From positions 1 to 38,978 of the forward strand of contig CAIJOK010000095.1 of the NCBI GenBank assembly GCA_903822205.1: 38,978 bases of DNA, in the 5' to 3' direction. The notes below the pieces were generated by a model that was not told the DNA's origin, ran no database searches, and saw only the letters and a list, made by a program, of their open reading frames with translations. Of the stretch, positions 9,201 to 16,542 are shown one piece after another. The first letter of the stretch is position 1; every line of letters begins with the position of its first letter. This DNA comes from an uncultured beta proteobacterium. Its GTDB lineage: Bacteria > Pseudomonadota > Gammaproteobacteria > Burkholderiales > Burkholderiaceae_C. Position numbers and translations under genes: made by a program.

Positions 9201-10749
9201 TGTCTGCGAGTGCCTTGAAAAAAATGGTTTCATTCGAACCGGGCAACGGGTGAGACGCGTCGCCCGGACGCTTTAACTGACCGCGCACCAGACGGGCCTG
9301 GGGGGTAGATTTAGGGGCCTCGCGGGACCTGAAAATTCGGGCCTGCAAATCGACCGTCGAAAACAAAGCTTCTTGCTGACTGATGGCCTCAGAGTGGCCC
9401 AAAAACACCAAGCCGTCTTGCAGCAGGCAGTGATGCACAATGGCCAGAACCCTTGCCTGAAGGTCTGTATTGAAATAAATCAACACATTACGGCAGGACA
9501 CCAAATCAATTTTTGGAAAAGTAGGGTCAACGGCAATATCCTGACGCGCAAACACCACGCAGTCGCGCAGGCTTTTGGTCACCTCAAAGCCTTTGGCATG
9601 CGGCTGAAAATAACGGCTGGTGTATCGAACGGGCATTTCAGCCAAGGCGGCTTGGCTATAGACACCCCGCCGTGCGACAGCCAGGGCATCGCCGTCGATG
9701 TCGGTGGCAAACACCAGCAGACGCACGGACCTTCCTGATTCTGAGACCAAGTCAAGACACATCATGGCCAATGAGTAGGCCTCTTCACCGGTAGCGCAGC
9801 CCACGACCCAGACGCGAAGCTCATCATCGGGCTGCTTTTGCTGCACCAGTTTTTGAAGATGCGGCCTGAGGGCACGAAAGGCATCTGGATCGCGGAAAAA
9901 CTCGGTGACCGAGATCAGAGCTTCCTTGGCCAGGGCATCCAGTTCGTCAGGGTGGGTATCGACATGCGCCAGATAGGCCTCAAGGGTGCTGGTTTTTGTC
10001 ACATTCATGCGCCGCTGAAGGCGACGCTGAACGGTAGCAGGCTTGTAACTGGAAAAATCGATTTGGGTGTGCATGCGCACCCGCTCAAGCAGGGTGGCAA
10101 AAGTAACCGAGCGAACATCAGGTTTGCTACCCATGGGCCTGTCGGTGACACCTAACGGGTCTGGCGGCAGGCGCAGCAGATGGTCAAGCACGTGGCAAAT
10201 CTCGTCAGGCGCAGCGACATAATCCGCTACACCTGCGTCGATGGCCGAGCACGGCATGCCGTCGTACTTGGCACTGTCTGGGGTTTGAACAAACGTCAAA
10301 CCACCAGCATCCTTGATGGCGCGCAAGCCCAATGTGCCGTCAGAGCCGGTGCCCGACAAAACAATGCCAATGGCACGTTGGCGAAACTCTTGTGCAATGG
10401 ACTGAAACAACAGGTTGATAGAAGGTTTAGGAATCCCTCCCCCGTCAGGCACACTCAAACGAAAACAGCCGTCGCTCATCACCAGGTTGGAGCCAGGCGG
10501 AACGACGTAGATGACGTTAAGCAAGGGTTTTTCGTCAGGCGCGATCTCTCGCACAACCATTTGTGTTTGCCGCGTCAGGATGTCGCTCATCATGCTTGGA
10601 TGGGATGCCGACATATGTTGGGCCACCACAAAGACACAGTCCGACTGTGTGGGCAGGTCGGTCAGAAATTGGCTGATCGCGTCCAGGCCACCGGCTGAGG
10701 ACCCAATGCCCACCACATAGTGGGGGAGACCGGTAGAAGCATCAGTCAT
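6226..10749 (-). CDS. CheB-CheR-coiled coil-PAS(3)-GGDEF-EAL fusion protein
   Basis: 1507 residues with no obvious membrane helix, so probably cytoplasmic. Domains in order are a CheB methylesterase at 10-190 (GIGSSAGG, His45 and GTGSDG with Asp137), a CheR methyltransferase at about 210-480 (VVGCATGEEAYSLAM at 315-329, DLVSCRNVLIYF at 415-426), and a coiled coil at about 637-705. Three PAS domains follow at about 702-810, 822-935 and 943-1060. The GGDEF domain (1062-1230) has LGGDEF at 1148-1153 and an intact RxxD inhibitory site at 1140-1143. The EAL domain (1245-1490) has AAEALLRW, ITES, DDFGTG and AEGVET. All sites needed for c-di-GMP synthesis and hydrolysis look complete, so direction cannot be told. 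CheB-CheR-PAS fusions more often end in a histidine kinase. It is the first full-length gene of the phytochrome/heme-oxygenase run. The start at 10749 lacks a good Shine-Dalgarno sequence; see the overlapping leader ORF. Confidence 0.92.
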   Translation of the reverse strand: MTDASTGLPHYVVGIGSSAGGLDAISQFLTDLPTQSDCVFVVAQHMSASHPSMMSDILTRQTQMVVREIAPDEKPLLNVIYVVPPGSNLVMSDGCFRLSVPDGGGIPKPSINLLFQSIAQEFRQRAIGIVLSGTGSDGTLGLRAIKDAGGLTFVQTPDSAKYDGMPCSAIDAGVADYVAAPDEICHVLDHLLRLPPDPLGVTDRPMGSKPDVRSVTFATLLERVRMHTQIDFSSYKPATVQRRLQRRMNVTKTSTLEAYLAHVDTHPDELDALAKEALISVTEFFRDPDAFRALRPHLQKLVQQKQPDDELRVWVVGCATGEEAYSLAMMCLDLVSESGRSVRLLVFATDIDGDALAVARRGVYSQAALAEMPVRYTSRYFQPHAKGFEVTKSLRDCVVFARQDIAVDPTFPKIDLVSCRNVLIYFNTDLQARVLAIVHHCLLQDGLVFLGHSEAISQQEALFSTVDLQARIFRSREAPKSTPQARLVRGQLKRPGDASHPLPGSNETIFFKALADSVGSAILVNASFHILHTHGELARFISFPSGAPELNLAHLIVPEFTHEVSTTLFRAQRRKATAYSRKRRIESLGYAVWRLAIHPVTCLSDSDLFLVVFENADHFAGGGAADDTEEVDTKTENSLADELALARERLQTMEEEMSAFREEMSALTEELQTSNEELQATNEELLSVNDESQIKSGELAVINSDFESLFNTVDFPVLLLDVQLALKRANGAAMRSYDLSVASVGQSVVRLNLPTHLQNIDSHLKAAISNTSKVSFAAQGGGRTYQVFVTPVLNHPNTVQGAVLVVIDNTDLTLAQQRTRDSQERLLSIMNHATSLISVKDAAGCYEFVNNRFEQVFQVLAPSVIGKTDQQLFGPEIAQLMRTGDLEAMLKLTAIETTDGIALAGGTVWLDSVHFPIFDANGNLRSICTQSNDVSYRRKADQQLRLASKVFDRAGEAIIITDANIQILSVNQAFTQITGYSADDVLGKNPRLLKSGQTSPAFYQAMWRSLQEQGSWQGEIYNRRKNGDVYPEWLTLSAVKDDDGMLINYVAIFSDIAVLKSSQQRVEFLATHDELTGIPNRSLLIDRMNHALFHAKRQGNRMAILFIDLDNFKNINDSLGHDVGDILLKQATERLQQCTRDADTLARLGGDEFVAVLTDVDLAEVNAIATRIVECMSSAFFINDSHLHVSASIGISIYPDDGTDCVGLLKNADTAMYQAKDRGRNQYQFFADEMKVIALQRMTLEIGLRMALENDHLRMVYQPKIDLSSGLIVAAEALLRWRDPILGDVSPVQFIPVAEGCGLISIIGERVVDMVLSHIAGWRRQGLGVPCISINVSAHQLRDDNFVTQLTSRLEDAGLPAYSISIEITESALMQKIDVVRGKLMRLHDMGTGVSVDDFGTGYSSLAYLRKLPLNELKVDRSFVDKIATEPDDRSIAKTIIDMAHALGFRVVAEGVETQAQLDVLKQDGCDIAQGYLFYRPLSVEDFAAVLQSSDKVLPACAMLKTL

Positions 10750-10816
10750 GACGGTCAGTCTGTAAGACTGTCAACCCTTGACACTGCCTTGATCTCTGGA
10801 ATTGTTGAATTTGCAT
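10742..10816 (-). CDS. Candidate 24-residue leader peptide overlapping the CheB-CheR fusion start
   Basis: A Gln-rich ORF of 24 codons (begins MQIQQFQRS) with a strong AGGAG six bases before its ATG. It runs in another frame through the start codon of the CheB-CheR fusion at 10749 and stops at 10742-10744. The fusion gene itself has no clear ribosome site, so translational coupling through this small ORF is plausible. It matches no family I know. It may be a regulatory leader rather than a functional peptide, or chance. Confidence 0.35.
   Translation of the reverse strand: MQIQQFQRSRQCQGLTVLQTDRHD
10756..10770. promoter_or_regulatory. Perfect inverted repeat at the translation start of the CheB-CheR fusion
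   Basis: CAGTCT-GTA-AGACTG, a six-base perfect inverted repeat with a three-base centre, lies 7 to 21 bases before the ATG on the minus strand, where a ribosome site should be. It could be an operator or an RNA hairpin blocking initiation. Confidence 0.35.
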
Positions 10817-10997
10817 TGTGAGCTCCTGAAATGGAATGCGACATAAGGTGTTAAGGCAGCATTGTGTCGTTTTGACGGCAGCAAACAACCACTGCGTCAG
10901 CATGGTTTGATCTTGACACGAATGGGGGTGGCCTACCATGCCCACCGAAACTGCAAGTCTCTCAGGTTTAGTATAAACAGGGCCATTGAAAAAACGT

Positions 10998-11025
10998 GGG
11001 GCAAAGGGGCAAAGGGGCAAAGGGA
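10998..11025. repeat. 8-bp tandem repeat GGGGCAAA, three copies plus partial
   Basis: Three perfect copies of GGGGCAAA followed by GGGA. It is one of several short tandem repeats in the window. Confidence 0.9.
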
Positions 11026-11102
11026 TAAACGAGCCTGAAGTCATATCCATCCTAACGCATCAGCTCGATGTTGGCCTGACCGACATTGGCCCGGTGTGTT
11101 CA

Positions 11103-11131
11103 CCGACAAACTCCAGGCGGCCCCCTAAAAT
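11103..11131 (+). promoter_or_regulatory. Candidate sigma-70 promoter for fdxA
   Basis: CCGACA (11103-11108), a 17-base spacer and TAAAAT (11126-11131) lie 41 bases before the fdxA start. The -10 box is one base off consensus; the -35 box keeps only GACA. Confidence 0.4.
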
Positions 11132-11172
11132 CGCGCCCCCTTTATCCAACTCATCCAACCCCGAATACCAAC

Positions 11173-11502
11173 ATGACCCATGTCGTCACAGAAGCCTGTA
11201 TCAGATGCAAATACACCGATTGCGTTGATGTATGTCCCGTGGACTGTTTTCGCGAAGGTCCCAATTTTTTGACCATTGACCCTGATGAGTGCATCGATTG
11301 TGCTGTATGCATTCCAGAGTGTCCGGCCAATGCCATTTATGCCGAAGAAGACGTGCCGCGTGATCAACAACACATGATCAAACTTAACGCGGAACTGGCC
11401 CGCTTGCCAGGCTGGAAAAATATCACCAAACGCAAGCCCCCCCTGCCTGATGCCGATACCTGGAAGGACAAAACCAACAAACTGTCGCATCTGCTGCGTT
11501 GA
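11173..11502 (+). CDS. fdxA: Seven-iron ferredoxin ([3Fe-4S][4Fe-4S]) FdxA
   Basis: 109 residues. By analogy with Azotobacter ferredoxin I, Cys9, Cys17 and Cys50 should hold the 3Fe cluster, and Cys21, Cys40, Cys43 and Cys46 the 4Fe cluster; Cys12 would be free. The [18 protein letters not shown] segment and the C-terminal [16 protein letters not shown] region are typical of FdxA in proteobacteria. It is a cytoplasmic low-potential electron carrier. The next gene, 42 bases on, is a ferredoxin-NADP reductase, its likely redox partner. The start at 11173 gives the family length; the frame is open further upstream without homology. No clear Shine-Dalgarno sequence precedes it. Confidence 0.93.
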   Translation: MTHVVTEACIRCKYTDCVDVCPVDCFREGPNFLTIDPDECIDCAVCIPECPANAIYAEEDVPRDQQHMIKLNAELARLPGWKNITKRKPPLPDADTWKDKTNKLSHLLR

Positions 11503-11544
11503 AAGCTGGCATTTGGCTGTACGGACTGGATCGTCATCTGTGCT

Positions 11545-12621
11545 GTGATTGAAACCGATGCCCTGGTGGTTGGATGTGGGCCGGTCGCGCTCTTTTTGGC
11601 ATTTCAACTGGGTCTGCATGGCATACGTGCCCAGATGGTCGATGTGCAAGACGAGCCTGGCGGCCAGTGCATCGCGCTTTACCCCGACAAGCCTATCTAT
11701 GACATCCCCACAGTGCCTGTCTGCACGGGGCGTGAACTGATACAAAACCTGCTGCGGCAGGTCGCCCCCTTTGCGCCAGGGGTTTATCTGGGCCTGCAGG
11801 TTTGCACCTTGGCCTGTCAGGCTGACGGTCGCTGGCTGGTCACCACCTGCCAGTTGGCCTCATCGGCGCTGGTCCGTCCGCCGCCGCCCCAGTTCTTAGC
11901 CCGCACCCTGTTTATTGCAGCCGGCGCTGGCGCTTTTATTCCCAGAGAATTGCCCATCCCTGGCCTGTCCGGGTTTGTGGGCCGTCAGGTGTTTTATCAC
12001 GCACAGGTGTCATCCTTGTCGTTGGCAAATCAAAACGTGGTGTTGTCAGGCGGATCTGATGATGCCGTCGCTAGTGCCATCACCTTGGCGCAGAGTAGCA
12101 CGTGCCGTCCCACAAGCATCACTTTGGTCTATCGGCGCGATCAATTGCCTGCCAGTCCCGACGGTCTGTCACACTTCAATGATCTGCGTTCTGCGGGCCT
12201 GGTTCGATTTGTGGCCGGTCAAATTTTGGCCATCCAAACGAATACAACGGGGGATACCCTGACCGGTTTGGTGGTCAGCACACCGGCTGAACCATCGCTG
12301 CATCTGCCCGTGGATGCATTGCTGGTGTATGCCGGGCTTAGCCCCAGGCTTGGGCCTGTGGCACAGTGGGGTCTCAAGCTACAGAGCAAACAGCTTGATG
12401 TCGATCGCGAGACCTTTGCCACCAGCGCTGACGGCATTTTTGCGGTGGGCGATGTGGTGACCTATCCGGGCAAACAAAAGCTGATCGTGTGTGGTTTCTT
12501 TGAAGCCACGCAGGCGGCTGCGGCTGCGGCCGCACGGCTTTGGCCAGAACAACCGTCTGCTCTTCCGTACACCAGCAGCAGCACCTTGCTACAGAGGCGG
12601 CTGGGTGTCGGCACGGGGTGA
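11545..12621 (+). CDS. Ferredoxin/flavodoxin-NADP reductase, thioredoxin-reductase-like (YumC type)
   Basis: 358 residues from a GTG start. The N-terminal FAD loop is VGCGPVALFLAFQLG (about 9-23). GGQCIALYPDKPIYDIP (about 39-55) replaces the redox CxxC of thioredoxin reductases and is typical of YumC-like ferredoxin-NADP reductases. The NADPH domain has LSGGSDDAVASAITLA. The C-terminal FAD contact is GIFAVGDVVTYPGKQKLIVCGFFEA. The enzyme shuttles electrons between NADPH and ferredoxin. Its position directly after fdxA supports pairing with that ferredoxin. The C-terminal tail after the last helix is short and Ser/Leu-rich. The specific electron acceptor is inferred, not shown. Confidence 0.85.
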   Translation: MIETDALVVGCGPVALFLAFQLGLHGIRAQMVDVQDEPGGQCIALYPDKPIYDIPTVPVCTGRELIQNLLRQVAPFAPGVYLGLQVCTLACQADGRWLVTTCQLASSALVRPPPPQFLARTLFIAAGAGAFIPRELPIPGLSGFVGRQVFYHAQVSSLSLANQNVVLSGGSDDAVASAITLAQSSTCRPTSITLVYRRDQLPASPDGLSHFNDLRSAGLVRFVAGQILAIQTNTTGDTLTGLVVSTPAEPSLHLPVDALLVYAGLSPRLGPVAQWGLKLQSKQLDVDRETFATSADGIFAVGDVVTYPGKQKLIVCGFFEATQAAAAAAARLWPEQPSALPYTSSSTLLQRRLGVGTG

Positions 12622-12691
12622 TGCAAATTGCTACCGTTGCCGGCCGATTCTGCCCTTGAAATCTGCATGATCACCCATAATTCAAAGCCTT

Positions 12692-12727
12692 GCCGGTGTC
12701 AGTCAGTCTGATAAGCCGGCTTTTTTT
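12692..12727 (+). terminator. Rho-independent terminator after the ferredoxin reductase gene
   Basis: GCCGG (12692-12696) pairs with CCGGC (12716-12720), with an inner TCAG/CTGA stem, and is followed by seven T. It lies 70 bases after the reductase stop and 22 bases before htpG. Confidence 0.6.
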
Positions 12728-12749
12728 GATTCACAAAACCCATCACACC

Positions 12750-14903
12750 ATGAGCAAACAAACCCTTTCTTTTCAAGCCGAAGTGGCCCAACTATTGCAC
12801 TTGGTCACGCATTCGCTTTACTCCAATAAAGAGATTTTTTTACGCGAGCTTGTCTCCAACGCCTCAGATGCTTGTGACAAACTGCGTTTTGAAGCCCTCG
12901 AGAACACAGCCCTCTACGAAGATGCCCCTACGCTTGAGGTCAGGGTATCCTTTGACAAGGATGCCAAAACCCTGACCATCACCGACAACGGTGTCGGCAT
13001 GAGCGAGCAAGAGGCCGTGGAGCATCTGGGCACCATCGCCAAGAGCGGTACCAAAGACTTTATGAGCCGATTGAGCGGTGACCAAAAAGCCAGCGCATCA
13101 CAGCAAGGCCAGTTGATCGGCCAGTTTGGCGTGGGCTTTTATTCGGGCTTTATCGTGGCCGACAAGATCACCGTCGAAACCCGCCGCGCAGGCTTGACTG
13201 CCGCACAGGGTGTGCGTTGGGTCAGTGCCGGTGTCGGCAGCTTCGAGGTTGAAACCATCGACCGTCCCATACGTGGCACCAGCGTCACCTTGCACCTGCG
13301 CGAGGACGCGATGGACTATGCCAGCGCCTGGAAACTTAAAAGCATCATCAACAAATACTCCGAACACATCAGCCTGCCCATCTTGATGGAAAAGGAAGAG
13401 TGGAAAGACGGCGAACTGCTCAACCCCAACGATGAAAAAGGCGGTCGCCAGCCTGGCAGCATGGTCAAAACCGGCGAATGGGAAACCGTCAATAAGGCCA
13501 ATGCCATCTGGGCACGCTCCAAAAAAGACATTACCCCAGAGCAATACAACGAGTTTTACAAACAGATCAGCCACGATTACGAACCCCCATTGGCGCATAC
13601 CCATAACCGGGTTGAGGGCAGCACGGAGTACACCCAACTGCTGTACATCCCAGCCAAAGCCCCGTTTGATCTGTATAACCGCGAAAAATCAGCAGGGGTC
13701 AAGCTTTACGTCAAGCGCGTTTTCATCATGGACGATGCCAATGCCCTACTGCCCACCTACCTTCGGTTTGTCAAGGGCGTGGTTGATTCCAGCGACCTGC
13801 CGCTCAATGTCAGTCGTGAATTGCTACAAGAAAGCCGCGATGTCAAAGCCATTCGTGAGGGTTGTACCAAGCGCGTTTTAAGCATGTTGGAAGACTTGGC
13901 CCAAAACGACCATCAGCCAAACGCACCGCACACCTGTTGCCAACACGATGGCAAAGGCGGCTCGTGTTGTGCAGAGGACGGCAAGACTGACGATGGCACA
14001 GGTTCATGTTGCAAAGGGGATGACAACACCTGTGATGGAACGGGTCAGTGTGGCCACGAACACGCTGCATCAGACAAAGACGTGACCGACGTGACGGATG
14101 TGACCGATGTGACCGATGTGATCAGCGCAGAGGACAAATTGCAGGAAGGCAAATACACCCGCTTTTACAAAGAATTTGGTGCTGTTCTCAAAGAAGGGCT
14201 GGGCGAGGATTTTTCCAACAAAGACCGCATTGCCAAATTGCTGCGCTTTGCTTCCAGCACCACAGACACGGTGAGTGTCAGTTTTGCAGACTACAAAGCC
14301 CGCATGAAGGACGGTCAGGAAGCCATTTATTACATTACTGCAGACACTCTGGCCGCCGCCAAAAACAGCCCTCAATTGGAAGTCTTCAAGAAAAAAGGCA
14401 TTGAGGTGTTGTTGATGACCGACCGTGTGGATGAATGGGCGCTGAACTACGTGCATGAGTTTGACGGAACATCCCTGCAAAGCGTGGCCAAGGGCGCGGT
14501 TGACCTGGGCAAGCTTCAAGACGAAACCGAGAAAAAGGCCGCCGAAGAAGCCGCTGAAACGTTCAAGCCTTTGCTGGCCAAACTTAAAGAAGCCTTGAAG
14601 GACAAGGCTGAAGACGTGCGCGTGACCACCCGTCTGGTGGACAGCCCATCGTGTCTGGTGGTGCAAGACAATGGCATGAGCACCCAACTGGCCCGTATGC
14701 TCAAGCAGGCAGGTCAAACCACGCCTGATGTCAAGCCCGTGCTTGAGGTCAACGCCTCGCATCCGCTGGTTAAAAAACTGGAGGGGTCCGTGCATTTCCA
14801 TGATCTGGCACACATCTTGTTTGACCAGGCGCTCTTGGCCGAGGGCGGTTTGCCTGATGACCCTGCCGCTTACGTCCGTCGGGTCAATGCCCTGCTGGTC
14901 TGA
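12750..14903 (+). CDS. htpG: Chaperone HtpG (bacterial Hsp90) with a Cys-rich insert
   Basis: 717 residues, roughly 90 longer than E. coli HtpG. The N-terminal ATPase domain shows [24 protein letters not shown] and [11 protein letters not shown]. The middle domain shows [10 protein letters not shown] and [10 protein letters not shown]. The C-terminal dimerisation domain reaches the end. HtpG is a cytosolic ATP-dependent chaperone. The extra length is mostly an insert after LEDLAQND (about residue 389): eight Cys in 396-434 arranged as CC pairs in imperfect repeats, then GHEH at 435-438, then a DVT tandem repeat at 444-458, before the family sequence resumes at [12 protein letters not shown]. 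Comamonadaceae homologues, as I recall them, have a shorter acidic insert here without Cys clusters. The start at 12750 is chosen because [12 protein letters not shown] is the standard N-terminus; the frame is open 20 codons further upstream, inside the preceding terminator. Confidence 0.95.
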   Translation: MSKQTLSFQAEVAQLLHLVTHSLYSNKEIFLRELVSNASDACDKLRFEALENTALYEDAPTLEVRVSFDKDAKTLTITDNGVGMSEQEAVEHLGTIAKSGTKDFMSRLSGDQKASASQQGQLIGQFGVGFYSGFIVADKITVETRRAGLTAAQGVRWVSAGVGSFEVETIDRPIRGTSVTLHLREDAMDYASAWKLKSIINKYSEHISLPILMEKEEWKDGELLNPNDEKGGRQPGSMVKTGEWETVNKANAIWARSKKDITPEQYNEFYKQISHDYEPPLAHTHNRVEGSTEYTQLLYIPAKAPFDLYNREKSAGVKLYVKRVFIMDDANALLPTYLRFVKGVVDSSDLPLNVSRELLQESRDVKAIREGCTKRVLSMLEDLAQNDHQPNAPHTCCQHDGKGGSCCAEDGKTDDGTGSCCKGDDNTCDGTGQCGHEHAASDKDVTDVTDVTDVTDVISAEDKLQEGKYTRFYKEFGAVLKEGLGEDFSNKDRIAKLLRFASSTTDTVSVSFADYKARMKDGQEAIYYITADTLAAAKNSPQLEVFKKKGIEVLLMTDRVDEWALNYVHEFDGTSLQSVAKGAVDLGKLQDETEKKAAEEAAETFKPLLAKLKEALKDKAEDVRVTTRLVDSPSCLVVQDNGMSTQLARMLKQAGQTTPDVKPVLEVNASHPLVKKLEGSVHFHDLAHILFDQALLAEGGLPDDPAAYVRRVNALLV
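14079..14123 (+). repeat. In-frame 9-bp tandem repeat in htpG (Asp-Val-Thr units)
   Basis: Five consecutive 9-bp units of the form GAYGTGACS; the last ends in ATC. They encode DVT four times and then DVI (codons 444-458), inside the HtpG insert. Confidence 0.95.
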
Positions 14904-14991
14904 CCCGTGCATCGCAGCGGGGGCCTGACTTTCATGGTTGCTGACGGCAGGCCCCTCACCATCGCATCACGGCATCACGGCTGATATCCTG

Positions 14992-16125
14992 ATGGCGCTT
15001 GTTCCCTACGCGTTGCTGCGTCCTTGCTTGTTTGGACTTGACCCCGAAACTGCCCATCGCTTGACGATAAGCGCCTTAGCACACACCCAGGGCACTGTTC
15101 TGCAATGGGCCTATCGCTGTCAGCCTGTGGCAGATCCCTTTGAACTGGCGGGATTAAGGTTTCCAAATCGGGTGGGCCTGGCAGCCGGCTTGGACAAAAA
15201 CGCCCGTTGCATCGACGGTCTGGCGGCCCTGGGGTTTGGCTTTGTGGAACTGGGAACGGTCACCCCTTTAGCCCAGCACGGCAACCCCAAACCTCGCATG
15301 TTCAGGCTGCCAACCGCAGGTGCCCTGATCAACCGCTTAGGGTTTAACAACGATGGTTTGGCGGCTTTTATTGCCAACATCAAACGCTCAGCGCTCTACC
15401 GTCGTCGCCAATCCGGTTCGTCCGGTTCGTCCTGTTCGTCCTGTTCGTCCAATTTGTCCCCTATGCTGCTGGGTTTGAATATTGGCAAAAATGCCGCCAC
15501 ACCCATGGTGTCTGCTGTGGAGGACTATCTGGTTTGTCTGGACGCTGTCTATCCGTATGCCGACTACATCACGGTCAATGTCTCAAGCCCCAACACAAGG
15601 GACCTGCGCAGTTTGCAGCACGATGCCGCGCTGGATGACTTGCTGGGTACGCTGTCAGAGCGCCGCGAACATTTGGCCAGACAGCACAGCAAACAAACCC
15701 CTATCTTTCTCAAAATTGCGCCGGATCTGGATGACGAACAAGTGGGTGTGATCGCACAGACCCTCGTTCGCTACGGACGCTACGGGCAAAACCGCGACGG
15801 ACAGGTCAATAACGCCTGGGGAGTGGTGGCATCCAACACCACGCTCAGCCGCTCAGCCGTGAAAGGGATGCCCCATGGCGAAGAATCAGGCGGGTTGTCA
15901 GGTGCTCCCCTGCTGTCTGTGAGCAACTCGTTGGTCACCCGTCTGCGCAGTGCCCTGGGGCAAGGCTTTCCGATCATCGGATCGGGTGGGATCATGAGTG
16001 CGGAGGATGCCGCAGGCAAGATACAAGCGGGGGCGGACGTGGTGCAGATTTACACAGGGCTGATCTACCAGGGGCCTGACTTGATTGGACAGTCAGCGCG
16101 TTTGATCCGTCATTTAGCACAATAA
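14992..16125 (+). CDS. pyrD: Dihydroorotate dehydrogenase (quinone), class 2 PyrD
   Basis: 377 residues, about 30-40 more than usual for class 2 enzymes. PyrD oxidises dihydroorotate to orotate at the inner membrane, passing electrons to quinone, in pyrimidine synthesis. An amphipathic N-terminus ([20 protein letters not shown]) is followed by [52 protein letters not shown] (the Ser is the class 2 catalytic base), [22 protein letters not shown] and IGSGGI. All the expected FMN and substrate motifs are intact. The extra residues come from two repeat-derived insertions: a Ser/Gly/Cys stretch near codons 138-156, and [12 protein letters not shown] near codons 259-270. The start at 14992 begins at the standard [11 protein letters not shown] sequence. 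The last 12 bases overlap the convergent receiver gene. Confidence 0.94.
   Translation: MALVPYALLRPCLFGLDPETAHRLTISALAHTQGTVLQWAYRCQPVADPFELAGLRFPNRVGLAAGLDKNARCIDGLAALGFGFVELGTVTPLAQHGNPKPRMFRLPTAGALINRLGFNNDGLAAFIANIKRSALYRRRQSGSSGSSCSSCSSNLSPMLLGLNIGKNAATPMVSAVEDYLVCLDAVYPYADYITVNVSSPNTRDLRSLQHDAALDDLLGTLSERREHLARQHSKQTPIFLKIAPDLDDEQVGVIAQTLVRYGRYGQNRDGQVNNAWGVVASNTTLSRSAVKGMPHGEESGGLSGAPLLSVSNSLVTRLRSALGQGFPIIGSGGIMSAEDAAGKIQAGADVVQIYTGLIYQGPDLIGQSARLIRHLAQ
15412..15459 (+). repeat. In-frame 9-bp tandem repeat in pyrD (Ser-rich insert)
   Basis: TCCGGTTCG twice, TCCTGTTCG twice, then TCCAATTTG and TCC, all in frame from codon 141. They encode a Ser/Gly/Cys linker not present in typical PyrD. 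Confidence 0.95.
15769..15786 (+). repeat. Second 9-bp duplication in pyrD
   Basis: CGCTACGGA followed by CGCTACGGG, encoding RYGRYG in a segment longer than in typical PyrD. Confidence 0.85.
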
Positions 16126-16533
16126 ATTTCGCAGGGCAGCCTGGCCTACGGGCTTGCAGACCGAACCCAGCAAACTAAAGTGGCGCAACCTAGCCACCAG
16201 GGATGCTGCGTGCATGACATCATCGTTTTGGCCCGACACGATGATCAATCCACCGGAAAAGCCCGCCTGGGCCAGTGCATCCATGAACTGAAAACCGTCC
16301 ATGCCCGGCATATGCAGGTCCAGCAGCAGCAGGTCAAAGGCTGAGGTAGCGCGGCCGGCATGAGCCAGTTGGTCCAGTGCCATGGCTCCACTGGTTGCCG
16401 TTGTGATGTCGAACAAACCCAGTCCATGCAAAAGACCGGTGATGTGTTCCAACTGAAAACGGTCGTCATCGACCAGCAAAACGCGGCGACTGTCGCCATC
16501 CAATGGCGCATGGTGTGTGGAACTGATCTTCAT
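16114..16533 (-). CDS. Stand-alone response-regulator receiver protein
   Basis: 139 residues, one REC domain and no output domain. The acidic pocket is VDDD (21-24), the phosphoacceptor Asp72 lies in [12 protein letters not shown] and the conserved Lys127 in LLGSVCKPV. The extra segment before the last strand ([14 protein letters not shown]) is shared with the REC-EAL protein and the other lone receiver in this island, suggesting a common receiver subfamily like that of RocR. It is encoded 9 bases downstream of the chemoreceptor gene and is probably cotranscribed with it. It may act like CheY, as a phosphate sink, or by binding a partner. Confidence 0.88.
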   Translation of the reverse strand: MKISSTHHAPLDGDSRRVLLVDDDRFQLEHITGLLHGLGLFDITTATSGAMALDQLAHAGRATSAFDLLLLDLHMPGMDGFQFMDALAQAGFSGGLIIVSGQNDDVMHAASLVARLRHFSLLGSVCKPVGQAALRNLLC

Positions 16534-16542
16534 GGCGGTGGC

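Larger units (their letters stand above)
10750..11172. other. Divergent intergenic region between the CheB-CheR fusion and fdxA
   Basis: About 420 bases without a conventional gene. It contains the candidate leader ORF and inverted repeat near the left end, a small GTTTA-GTA-TAAAC inverted repeat at 10966-10978, an 8-bp tandem repeat near 11000 and a candidate fdxA promoter near 11103-11131. I see no RNA gene in it. Confidence 0.6.

Noticed and set aside
10998-11025. Direct repeats considered as a CRISPR remnant
   Set aside because: The units are 8 bp with no spacers; this is a simple tandem repeat.
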